From positions 1-9,010 of the forward strand of contig CAMUAL010000049.1 of assembly GCA_947086925.1 (NCBI GenBank): 9,010 nucleotides of DNA, given 5' to 3'. Below the pieces are notes generated by a model that saw only the letters and a list, made by a program, of their open reading frames with translations, searched no databases and was not told the origin of the DNA. The stretch is from an uncultured Clostridia bacterium (GTDB taxonomy: Bacteria; Bacillota; Clostridia; Christensenellales; Pumilibacteraceae). Shown here piece after piece: positions 1-6,285 of this stretch (its first letter is position 1; each line of letters opens with the position of its first letter). The position numbers were made by a program, and so were the translations under genes.

Positions 1-95
1 TTACGGCGGGACGGCAAAAGCCGCTGCTAACAGAACTTACGGCGGGACGGCAAAAAACCGTTGCTTAACAGAACTTACGGCGGGACGGTAAAAAA
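1..95 (+). repeat. 2.5-copy tandem repeat (36–38 nt unit) abutting the yqfC start codon
   Basis: Copy 1 covers 1–36, copy 2 covers 37–74, and a partial copy 3 covers 75–95 and ends at the yqfC ATG. Each copy begins TTACGGCGGGACGG, followed by an A-rich stretch; the two full copies end in TAACAGAAC. The first two copies can form small hairpins: CGGC/GCCG around AAAA at 12–23, and ACGG/CCGT at 47–61. The GGGACGG at 82–88 of copy 3 is the only ribosome-binding-site-like sequence before yqfC, 7 bases from the ATG. Read as protein, the copies encode the same peptide LTELTAGR (from 27 in one frame, from 65 in another). The last reading ends at a TAA at 89–91. This suggests the repeat duplicated the 3' end of an upstream gene, but that gene lies outside the window. 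The array touches the left edge and may extend further. Confidence 0.85.
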
Positions 96-389
96 ATGAG
101 TTTTTTCGGAGAAATAGCATCGGTACTCGGATACGACGAAGCCAAATTAAGCCTCGGATATAATTACGTGGTTTACAACGGCGAGGCGGTGTATATCGAG
201 GGAATAAAAAAAATATTGCGTATAGACGCCCGCGTAATGGCTTTTATGCTACGCAAGGGCGTTTTGTATGTAGAAGGCAAAGAACTTAATGCGGCGGATA
301 TAAGCGGCGGCAGTGTGCTTGTGCGCGGCGAAATTCAGGCTGTTTACACAAACGACGCAAACATCGTGCGCAAAGAGGAAAACGCATGA
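96..389 (+). CDS. yqfC: Sporulation protein YqfC (YabP/YqfC family)
   Basis: A 97-residue protein of the YabP/YqfC family, small proteins made during sporulation whose biochemical role is not well defined. The family pattern is visible from about residue 20 to 85. It consists of alternating short strands with the segments YIEGIKKILRID, VLYVEGKELNAADI and SVLVRGEIQAVY, matching the family core of a strand, a 'GxxL.I.G..L' turn and a closing 'G.I..v.f' strand. No signal peptide or membrane segment is seen. The ATG lies directly after the repeat array and has only a weak Shine-Dalgarno-like GGGACGG. The gene overlaps yqfD by ATGA, so the two are likely translationally coupled. The identification rests on both the sequence pattern and its position just before yqfD. 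Confidence 0.88.
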   Translation: MSFFGEIASVLGYDEAKLSLGYNYVVYNGEAVYIEGIKKILRIDARVMAFMLRKGVLYVEGKELNAADISGGSVLVRGEIQAVYTNDANIVRKEENA

Positions 390-1501
390 AACCGGCATCA
401 GTTTTTATAAAAGTGTCGGGCTACAATCATGCCCGTCTTATATCCGCGCTTAACGACGCCGACGTGGCGGTATCGGATTTTACAAGCAAAAAAAGCGGCG
501 AATGCGGGTTTTACGTAATAAAAAAAGACTTGCGTAAAACTTTTGCTATTTTAAATGATATGTGCTATAATTACAGTGCGGACACTTCTACGCACTTTGC
601 GCGTGTGCTTAAAAGCGCTTTGCCGAGGTTGGGTTTTGCGGTGAGTTTATTGGTGTTTTCCGTGCTTTTGGCGTTGTCGAACAATTATGTTTGGCGCATA
701 GAAATAAGCGGAAACGAAACCGTACCCGATAAAGTGATAGAAAACGTGCTTGCCGCTAACAATATCGGTGTGGGCAAAAAACTGTCCGGCTTTAACGGCG
801 AGGCGTTAAGCGCGGCACTAAGGTCGTGCGATGGCATAACGCTTGCCACGGTGAGTAAAACGGGTACAACCGTAAAGGTTACGGTGTTTGAAAGCGAACC
901 GGCGTCGCCGCCGCTCGGATATTCCGAAACGGACGTTACTTCAAAATACGACGCAACGGTTACGCGCATCGTAACGCGAGAAGGCACTTCGCTTGTCGAA
1001 GCGGGGCAAAACGTGTTTAAAGGTACTCCGCTGATAGGCGCGTATCGCACCGACGCCGAGGGTAACACGGTTCGGTCGCGTGCAAGCGGCACGGTGTACG
1101 GCAGAGTTGCTTTTACAAAAAGCGAAACCGTTTCAACGGAGTGGTACGAGTATTTTCCCGTAAAGTCGTATTCGCGCACAAGGCTCAAAATATTCGGACT
1201 TACCATCGGCAAAAAACCTCCTTCGGGTGCGGGAATCTCGGTTGCGGAAAGTACGAGTAAGTTGAGCGTGTTTTTGCCTATATCGGTCAAGTATGCAACG
1301 ATAACCGAGTATGAGGCGCGCAAAATGACCGCAGACATCGAAACTCTTGCCAAAAAGCGTGAAGAAGCCGTGCTTGCGGAATTTATCGACAAGGAGATTT
1401 GCACGGGGTTTACCGTGAGTCACACCGTGCGGAGATTAAGCGAAAGCGTTTATGCGGTCAACGTGTTCATTTCCGCGGAGACCGTAATAGGCACAACATA
1501 A
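386..1501 (+). CDS. yqfD: Sporulation protein YqfD (stage IV sporulation-type membrane protein)
   Basis: A 371-residue membrane-anchored protein of the YqfD family, needed for or associated with sporulation and always found near yqfC. Residues 1–80 form a soluble N-terminal part. Residues about 81–99 (RLGFAVSLLVFSVLLALS) are the single clear membrane helix. Residues about 101–170 (YVWRIEISGNETVPDKVIEN onward) resemble a POTRA/FtsQ-like fold, as in other YqfD proteins. Residues about 187–245 carry the family signature of a lipoyl/barrel-like segment (DATVTRIVTREGTSLVEAGQ, then KGTPLIGAY and ASGTVYGRV). The C-terminal third is charged and helical (about 305–335). The start is the ATG of an ATGA overlap with yqfC, with AGAGGA 6 bases upstream. 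By family topology the large domain should face away from the cytoplasm of the compartment that makes it; this is inferred. Confidence 0.9.
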   Translation: MKPASVFIKVSGYNHARLISALNDADVAVSDFTSKKSGECGFYVIKKDLRKTFAILNDMCYNYSADTSTHFARVLKSALPRLGFAVSLLVFSVLLALSNNYVWRIEISGNETVPDKVIENVLAANNIGVGKKLSGFNGEALSAALRSCDGITLATVSKTGTTVKVTVFESEPASPPLGYSETDVTSKYDATVTRIVTREGTSLVEAGQNVFKGTPLIGAYRTDAEGNTVRSRASGTVYGRVAFTKSETVSTEWYEYFPVKSYSRTRLKIFGLTIGKKPPSGAGISVAESTSKLSVFLPISVKYATITEYEARKMTADIETLAKKREEAVLAEFIDKEICTGFTVSHTVRRLSESVYAVNVFISAETVIGTT

Positions 1502-1505
1502 TCAC

Positions 1506-1522
1506 AGGAGATAGTATTTACG
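1506..1522 (+). promoter_or_regulatory. Ribosome binding site and apparent ACG start codon of phoH
   Basis: AGGAG at 1506–1510 is a good Shine-Dalgarno sequence, 5 bases after the yqfD stop. The next in-frame codons of phoH are ATA, GTA, TTT and ACG (1520–1522), with no ATG, GTG, TTG or CTG between the site and residue 25. ACG at 1520 is 9 bases from the AGGAG and differs from ATG by one base. This site decides the start used for phoH. Confidence 0.6.
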
Positions 1523-2488
1523 GCTGTAACTGTACGACAAATCGAATATAAGTCCGACCTTACCGCGCTTTTCGGCGAGCTTGACGAAAACGTGCGTTAT
1601 ATCGAAAAGCACCTCGGCGTAAGCGTAACCGAGAGCGGCAACGGCGTAATGCTTCGCGGCGATAGCGACGGTGTGGATAAAGCCGAGAGTCTTATATCCG
1701 CACTCGATAAAATCGCGCAAAGCGGCGAGGAAGTAAGCAAACGCATTGTGTCGCACACGTTGGGTCTTGTCGAAAGCGGACAAGCCGACAATATATCCGA
1801 GCTGTACGGCTCGGTTGCGGCGGTAACGCACAGCGGCAAAAAACTGCGCGTAAAATCGAAAGGACAGCTCGACTACGTAAACGCGATAAAAAACAATTCG
1901 GTTGTAATAGGAATAGGACCTGCGGGAAGCGGTAAAACATTTCTTGCGGTTGCGCGGGCGGTAAACGCATTGCGTTCGGGCGAAGTACGCAAAATAATAC
2001 TCACGCGTCCCGCAATAGAGGCCGGCGAAAAGTTGGGTTACTTGCCGGGCGACGTTCAAATGAAGGTAGACCCGTACCTGCGCCCGCTTTACGACGCACT
2101 CGAAGAACTCATGGGTGGAAGTTACTTAAAGCTCATAGAGCGCGGAATCCTTGAAATCGCACCGCTCGCGTACATGCGCGGCAGAACGCTGAAATCGGCG
2201 TTTGTGATACTCGACGAGGCGCAGAATACTACGCCCGAGCAAATGAAGATGTTTCTTACCCGTTTGGGCGAGGGCAGTAAAATGGTTGTCGAGGGCGATA
2301 TAACGCAAATCGATTTACCCGTCGGGCGCAGAAGCGGATTGAGCGACGCCGCCGAAAAACTGCGCGGCGTAGAGGGCATAGAGGTTATAAGACTTACCGA
2401 AACCGACGTGGTGCGTCACGAGTTGGTGCAAAGAATAGTAAAAGCTTATGAAAAAGCAGACAAAGGAGAAACCGAAAACAATGGATAA
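1520..2488 (+). CDS. phoH: PhoH family P-loop NTPase (PhoL/YbeZ-like), probable ACG start
   Basis: A 322-residue PhoH-family ATPase, cytoplasmic, whose gene is usually linked to ybeY, implying a role in RNA metabolism and ribosome maturation; its exact substrate is not settled. Walker A is GPAGSGKT at 133–140, Walker B is VILDEAQN with D232/E233, and the family block TRPAIEAGEKLGYLPGD followed by DPYLRPLYDAL lies between them. There is no PIN nuclease domain, so this is not PhoH2. The N-terminal region includes the segment ALFGELDENVRYIEKHLGVS (16–35), which aligns with the start region of other PhoH proteins. The first conventional start, GTG at 1592, would cut this conserved segment and has no ribosome binding site. 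ACG at 1520, behind AGGAG, gives nearly the usual length of about 320 residues, so I prefer it. The end overlaps the next gene by 8 bases. Confidence 0.9.
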   Translation, partial: TAVTVRQIEYKSDLTALFGELDENVRYIEKHLGVSVTESGNGVMLRGDSDGVDKAESLISALDKIAQSGEEVSKRIVSHTLGLVESGQADNISELYGSVAAVTHSGKKLRVKSKGQLDYVNAIKNNSVVIGIGPAGSGKTFLAVARAVNALRSGEVRKIILTRPAIEAGEKLGYLPGDVQMKVDPYLRPLYDALEELMGGSYLKLIERGILEIAPLAYMRGRTLKSAFVILDEAQNTTPEQMKMFLTRLGEGSKMVVEGDITQIDLPVGRRSGLSDAAEKLRGVEGIEVIRLTETDVVRHELVQRIVKAYEKADKGETENNG

Positions 2489-3920
2489 AACCGTGAAGTT
2501 CGAGCATTTGCCGAAAGGTACGGTAGGACGCTCGCTGTGCGTGTTTTTGGCGGCTACCGCGTCGATTATAATCGCGTCGGTACTGAAATTCGTATTTATA
2601 GTAAAAACCGACGAAGCAATCGGCGTATTGCCGTATGTTTTATTTGCTATCGTAATTTTAATCATATATTTGGGGCATTACCTGTACGTGGTTTGTTCGC
2701 GTCATTCGCTCGTTAAGAATCTGCGTGCTTTCGGCGCGATAAATCTCGCAATGGCAATGACGGTAATACTTAATATTTACCTCGAAGGCATAAATTCGTT
2801 TTTAATGCCCGCCATGCTTGCCTCGTTTATAGTGGTTTCGTTAGTCGATGGGCGCGACGCGTTCAGCGCAAATATTTTCGTAAATATTCTCATTATGTTT
2901 ATACTTTTAACGCAGATGCGACTTGCGAATAACCTCAATTATTATGCCGTGGTGTCGAAGTTTGCGCAAGGACTTACGGGCGGAACCGTTGTTGCTTATT
3001 GGCTCAGCGGCGAAACGAAGCGCATAAACTTTGTTTTAAAAGGACTCTTAATCGCGCTTATGTCGGTGCTTGCGGTGTTTGCAGTGGTTTCGGCTTTCGG
3101 CGAAAAAATTCTCACGCTTAAAGAAATCGGATTTTTGGCAGGCGGAACTTTCGGTCAGGTTATAGTGGCGGTTGCGCTCCAACCCGTTTTCGAATCTATG
3201 TTCAATCTTGTAACGAATACGCGTCTTGTCGAGTTTACCGACCACAACGCGCCGCTTATAAAACGTCTTAAAGAGGAAGCTCCCGGTACGTTTATTCACA
3301 GTTTGGCGGTTGCCAATTTTGCCGAGGTTTGCGCGTCGGCAATAGGAGAAAATCCGTATCTTGCCCGCGCGTGCGCATATTATCACGATGTAGGCAAGCT
3401 TGTGAATCCGTTGCATTTTAAAGAAAATCAGCCCGACGACAATCCGCGCGACGGACTTCTGCCCGAGGTGAGTGCGGAGATTATTCGCGGACACACCACC
3501 GAAGGAAAGCGGCTGTGCGACGAATATCGTATTCCGCACGAAATATCCGATATAACCGTTCAGCATCACGGAACGCTTCCCATTTACGTGTTTTTGAATA
3601 AAGCAAAGCAGCTCACCGACGGCGAAGTGGACATAGAAGAATACAGCTACCACGGTCACACGCCCGTAACGAAAATAGCCGCGATAATCATGCTTTGCGA
3701 CAGCAGCGAGGCGGCAATAAGGGCTATGGACAACCCCGACGCCGAGCGTGTGGATAAGCTATTGCGTAAGCTCATATCCGACCGTATAAACGCAAGACAG
3801 TTCGACGATTGCGACATTACTCTGCGCGACCTCGATATTATCCGCATGACGATAATTTCGGCTTACGGCGGACAGTTTCACAAGCGGCTTAAATATCCCG
3901 ACGGGAGCAGCGGTAAATGA
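2481..3920 (+). CDS. pgpH: PgpH/YqfF-like seven-transmembrane HD phosphodiesterase lacking the extracellular domain
   Basis: A 479-residue membrane protein with a C-terminal HD phosphohydrolase domain, of the PgpH (YqfF) family that hydrolyses the second messenger c-di-AMP to pApA. The first helix is about 18–41, followed by a membrane core of helices at about 49–71, 83–101, 106–123, 131–146, 164–175 (weak), 184–205 and 216–236. The HD domain covers about 250–460. Its candidate metal ligands are H273 (GTFIHSLAVAN), H302/D303 (YYHDVGK), H338 (RGHTTEG), H362/H363 (QHHG) and D407 (LCDSSEA), with spacings like those of characterised PgpH. Usual family length is about 700 residues. Here the large extracellular 7TMR-HDED domain between helix 1 and the core is reduced to a loop of about 7 residues. 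The family NPHD motif reads NPRD (321–324). ATG 2481 has AGGAG 12 bases upstream; an in-frame ATG at 2448, with no ribosome binding site, would add 11 residues. Confidence 0.87.
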   Translation: MDKTVKFEHLPKGTVGRSLCVFLAATASIIIASVLKFVFIVKTDEAIGVLPYVLFAIVILIIYLGHYLYVVCSRHSLVKNLRAFGAINLAMAMTVILNIYLEGINSFLMPAMLASFIVVSLVDGRDAFSANIFVNILIMFILLTQMRLANNLNYYAVVSKFAQGLTGGTVVAYWLSGETKRINFVLKGLLIALMSVLAVFAVVSAFGEKILTLKEIGFLAGGTFGQVIVAVALQPVFESMFNLVTNTRLVEFTDHNAPLIKRLKEEAPGTFIHSLAVANFAEVCASAIGENPYLARACAYYHDVGKLVNPLHFKENQPDDNPRDGLLPEVSAEIIRGHTTEGKRLCDEYRIPHEISDITVQHHGTLPIYVFLNKAKQLTDGEVDIEEYSYHGHTPVTKIAAIIMLCDSSEAAIRAMDNPDAERVDKLLRKLISDRINARQFDDCDITLRDLDIIRMTIISAYGGQFHKRLKYPDGSSGK

Positions 3921-4420
3921 GCGCGTTAAAAGTTCTGTGCGTCGAATCGGAAGGCGCGGCGGATTTCGCCGATAAAATCGCGTGCGCCGCGAGCGAATAT
4001 TTTTCGCTGTCGGGCGGTGCGGAAGTGGAGCTTTCGTTTGTTTCGGCGGAAGAAATCCGCATGATTAACAAAACCGAGCGCGGAGCGGATAACGCAACCG
4101 ACGTATTAAGCTTTCCGCTTTTGAATCTGAAATACGGCGAATATAAGCCGTTCACGAAAAAAAATTATCCGCTCGATATAAATCCCGAAAGCGGGAACGT
4201 GCTTTTGGGCAGTATAGTTATATGCAACGAAGTTGCGGCTATGCAGGCGGAAGAATACGGGCACGGAGTCGAGCGTGAACGGGGGTTTCTGTTTTTGCAC
4301 GGATTGCTTCACGTTCTCGGATTCGACCATATAGACGACGGCGACCGAGCGGTAATGCGCAAGGCGGAAGAAGAAATACTTGCCGTTGTGGGATTACGAC
4401 GAGGTGAAGAAAAATGTTAA
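3917..4420 (+). CDS. ybeY: Endoribonuclease YbeY (rRNA maturation factor)
   Basis: A 167-residue zinc-dependent endoribonuclease of the YbeY/UPF0054 family, acting in the cytoplasm in 16S rRNA 3'-end maturation and ribosome quality control. The zinc motif is HGLLHVLGFDH with H128, H132 and H138. The upstream family signature INKTERGADNATDVLSFP (50–67) includes the conserved arginine (R55). The segment from 68 to 97 between SFP and LGSIVI is a fairly long, polar insert. The start ATG overlaps the preceding stop as ATGA, with GGGAG 9 bases upstream. The gene ends 7 bases inside era, so translation of the three genes is probably coupled. Linkage to phoH and era supports a shared ribosome-assembly role. 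Confidence 0.96.
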   Translation: MSALKVLCVESEGAADFADKIACAASEYFSLSGGAEVELSFVSAEEIRMINKTERGADNATDVLSFPLLNLKYGEYKPFTKKNYPLDINPESGNVLLGSIVICNEVAAMQAEEYGHGVERERGFLFLHGLLHVLGFDHIDDGDRAVMRKAEEEILAVVGLRRGEEKC

Positions 4421-5325
4421 GCGGATTTATTGCGATTCTCGGAAAACCGAACGTGGGCAAGTCGAGTTTAATGAACGCTCTCGTGGGCGAAAAAGTTTCC
4501 ATAGTCACGCCGAAGGCTCAGACGACGCGTGATAAAATTCTCGGCATACTTACCGATAAAGATTCGCAGATGGTTTTTGTGGATACCCCCGGCGTTCATA
4601 AGCCGCAGTCAAAACTCGACGACTACATGAGCAAGTGCGTAAATACGGCAACCGACGGTGCGGACGCAACGGTTATAGTTTTGGACGCGTCTAAAAAAAT
4701 CACCGATTCGGAAATCGCGTTTATTGAAAAAATGTTATATACGCAGAAATCGGTGTATGTTGTTATAAACAAAACCGACCTCGTTTCGTACGAAAAGATT
4801 TATCCCAAGCTGTCAAAGCTTGCGTATCTTACACGCGCCGACGGTAAGCGCGGCGCAATAAAAGAGATTATTCCCACGTCGTGCCGCAAGGGCGACAACA
4901 TAGAACTGCTTAAAAGCTACTTAAAGGGCGAACTCGTAGAGGGCGACTGCTACTTCGACCCCGAGGAAATCACCGATAAAAGCGAACGCTACATGATATG
5001 CGAGATAATCCGCGAAAAGGCACTCTTGTTCTTGCAAGACGAAATCCCGCACGGCATAGGCGTATATATTCAAACCATGGTATACGATGGCGGACTAGCG
5101 AATATCGACGTTGACATTATCTGCGAAAAAGAGAGTCACAAGGCGATAATAATAGGCGAAAAGGGGAGTAAACTCAAAACGATAGGAGAACGCGCACGCA
5201 TAGACATAGAAAAACTTTTGAACACAAAGGTGTATTTAAAGCTGTTCGTAAAAGTGCGCGAAGATTGGCGCAACAAACAAAACGTGTTGCGCGACATAGG
5301 ATACAACGCAAAAACGAATTTATAA
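4414..5325 (+). CDS. era: GTPase Era
   Basis: A 303-residue essential-type GTPase that binds the 3' end of 16S rRNA and assists 30S subunit assembly. The GTPase domain shows G1 GKPNVGKS (10–17), a G2-region TTRDK (37–41), G3 DTPG (57–60) and G4 NKTD (119–122). The G5 position reads TSCRKG (155–160), with SCR in place of the usual SAL or SAK. The C-terminal KH domain carries its GEKGS loop (248–252) after the segment ESHKAIII, and ends with VKVREDWRNKQNVLRDIGY, a standard Era tail. Length is normal. GAGGTG at 4401–4406 lies 7 bases before the ATG. In Bacillus, dgkA and cdd lie between ybeY and era; here the two genes overlap by 7 bases. Confidence 0.97.
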   Translation: MLSGFIAILGKPNVGKSSLMNALVGEKVSIVTPKAQTTRDKILGILTDKDSQMVFVDTPGVHKPQSKLDDYMSKCVNTATDGADATVIVLDASKKITDSEIAFIEKMLYTQKSVYVVINKTDLVSYEKIYPKLSKLAYLTRADGKRGAIKEIIPTSCRKGDNIELLKSYLKGELVEGDCYFDPEEITDKSERYMICEIIREKALLFLQDEIPHGIGVYIQTMVYDGGLANIDVDIICEKESHKAIIIGEKGSKLKTIGERARIDIEKLLNTKVYLKLFVKVREDWRNKQNVLRDIGYNAKTNL

Positions 5326-5329
5326 ATAT

Positions 5330-5350
5330 TGCCGCGTATATTTAGCGGCA
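5330..5350 (+). other. Hairpin between era and yqzL with two possible 3' arms
   Basis: TGCCGC (5330–5335) pairs perfectly with GCGGCA (5345–5350) around a 9-base loop. A direct repeat, TAGCGGCA, occurs at 5343–5350 and again at 5354–5361, so the same 5' arm can pair with either copy. No T-tract follows, so it is not a standard terminator. It could be an RNA processing or stability element within the operon. Function is inferred only. Confidence 0.45.
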
Positions 5351-5382
5351 GAGTAGCGGCACACTACAATAGAGGTGACTCT

Positions 5383-5538
5383 ATGGACGATTTTGAAGAA
5401 AAAGAGTGCGAAATGTTCGCGGCATTCATGCCGCTTCCTACGGTTGCGTGGCAGATGTTCGCGCAGACGGGAATGCCGGGGTATTACATGCTTTACAGCG
5501 ATTTGACCCGAGGCGAGGTACGCGACCCACTCGACTGA
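5383..5538 (+). CDS. yqzL: YqzL family small protein
   Basis: A 51-residue protein, most likely of the YqzL family, of unknown function. The core AWQMFAQTGMPGYYMLYSDL (22–41) fits the family pattern of W, then F, then TG, then an aromatic-rich stretch ending in a short helix. The acidic N-terminus (MDDFEEKECE) is an extension beyond the shortest members. The ATG at 5383 is preceded by AGAGGTG with 5 bases of spacing, which is better than the in-frame TTG at 5329. Its place between era and recO is the same as in Bacillus, which strengthens the call. The gap to recO is 14 bases. No membrane segment or signal peptide is present. Confidence 0.75.
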   Translation: MDDFEEKECEMFAAFMPLPTVAWQMFAQTGMPGYYMLYSDLTRGEVRDPLD

Positions 5539-5552
5539 TTTGTGAGGAACGA

Positions 5553-6182
5553 ATGGAAGAAAAACAGCTCGGCGGAATTTGCATAGCGGCAAGAGTCCGA
5601 GGCGAGAGCGACCGTATGCTTACGCTTTTGTGCGATGACGGATTTGTGTACGACGTTCTTGCCCGCGGCGCGCTTAAACCGAAATATAAGCTTAAATTCG
5701 CCGCGCAGTTGTTTTCGGCTTGCAACTACTTTTTATGCCCGTCCAAGGCGGGCTATTACATACTCGGCGGCGCGACGTTCGGCGACCTTTTCACGCTGTC
5801 GCTTGCGTCTTATCCCGAGGCGTATGCGGCGGCATGTGTTATATGCGAGGCGGCAAATAAGTGCGTTGTCGGAGAAAACAAGCGCATGTATGCCGAAACC
5901 GTTTCGGCATTGGGAGAGCTCACGGTGTCAGAACCCGAAAAAGCGGGACTTTCGGTTTTGCGCGTTTTGCTTGCGTCGTTTGTGTCCAACGGACTCGGCA
6001 TTACGTTTCCCGCGGGTGAGCGCGGTGAAATAGCGCGTTCTGTTTTAAACGCCGAGGCGGGGAACGCGTACAAAATCGTTGCCGATGCAAAGTCTGTTAT
6101 GAATACCGTGGGATTTTACGGCGTTCGTTTTGCGCATCAATTCGGAAAGCTCGACAGTTTGGGCTTTTTTTCCGCACTTTAA
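5553..6182 (+). CDS. recO: DNA repair protein RecO, shortened and without zinc motif
   Basis: A 209-residue RecO, which loads RecA onto SSB-coated single-stranded DNA together with RecR and anneals complementary strands. The N-terminal OB-fold is recognisable: GGICIAARVRGESDRMLTLL (7–26), then DVLARGALKPKYKLKFAAQL (34–53) and FSACNYFL. The middle is helical, and the C-terminal tail GKLDSLGFFSAL matches the usual RecO ending, so the protein is not simply cut off. Typical Firmicute RecO has about 240–255 residues and a CxxC…CxxC zinc site after the 'LL.. G' helix. Here the equivalent region (about 147–165, SNGLGITFPAGERGEIARS) has no cysteine, so an internal part seems lost. The ATG has GAGGA 4 bases upstream. 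An in-frame GTG at 5406 would overlap yqzL and is not preferred. Confidence 0.9.
   Translation: MEEKQLGGICIAARVRGESDRMLTLLCDDGFVYDVLARGALKPKYKLKFAAQLFSACNYFLCPSKAGYYILGGATFGDLFTLSLASYPEAYAAACVICEAANKCVVGENKRMYAETVSALGELTVSEPEKAGLSVLRVLLASFVSNGLGITFPAGERGEIARSVLNAEAGNAYKIVADAKSVMNTVGFYGVRFAHQFGKLDSLGFFSAL
6146..6171 (+). terminator. Candidate intrinsic terminator inside the 3' end of recO
   Basis: AAAGCTC (6146–6152) pairs with GGGCTTT (6161–6167) through one T·G wobble, with an 8-base loop, and the T run continues to 6171. This is the shape of a rho-independent terminator, but the GC part of the stem is only 4 pairs. It lies 9 bases before the recO stop codon, so RNA ending here would lack the stop codon. 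A new promoter follows downstream, which fits an operon end near this point. Confidence 0.4.
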
Positions 6183-6216
6183 AATATATCTTATTTGTCA
6201 TAATTGCGAAAATCAG

Positions 6217-6246
6217 TTGCTTTTGGTTTATATGTTGTGGTATAAT
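6217..6246 (+). promoter_or_regulatory. Probable SigA-type promoter of ppdK with extended -10
   Basis: TATAAT at 6241–6246 is a perfect -10 hexamer, preceded by TG one base upstream (6238–6239), making an extended -10. A weak -35, TTGCTT (6217–6222), lies 18 bases upstream. The region is AT-rich against its surroundings. Transcription would start near 6253, leaving a leader of about 30 bases. AAGGAG at 6268–6273 is the ppdK ribosome binding site, 12 bases from the ATG. This is the only gap in the window large enough for such a promoter. Confidence 0.7.
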
Positions 6247-6285
6247 AAATTTTGGTAAATCTATTACAAGGAGTATACAAAACTT

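Noticed and set aside
1..95. The repeat array as a CRISPR
   Set aside because: The copies are directly adjacent with only small differences and no distinct spacers, so it is a simple tandem repeat.
685..1404. A 239-codon open frame on the minus strand opposite yqfD
   Set aside because: It is a mirror of yqfD, low-complexity in Ser/Val/Thr and without any recognised domain.
2448..2480. A start of the pgpH-like gene at ATG 2448
   Set aside because: There is no ribosome binding site before it, and it would add a lysine-rich tail that overlaps phoH by 41 bases. ATG 2481 has AGGAG upstream, although at a long spacing of 12 bases.
5406..5552. A longer recO starting at GTG 5406
   Set aside because: It would overlap nearly all of yqzL in another frame. 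The ATG at 5553 has a proper ribosome binding site and begins exactly where RecO family homology begins.
5635..6033. A 132-codon + strand frame inside recO, rich in Arg and Ser
   Set aside because: Out-of-frame shadow of recO with biased composition and no motif.
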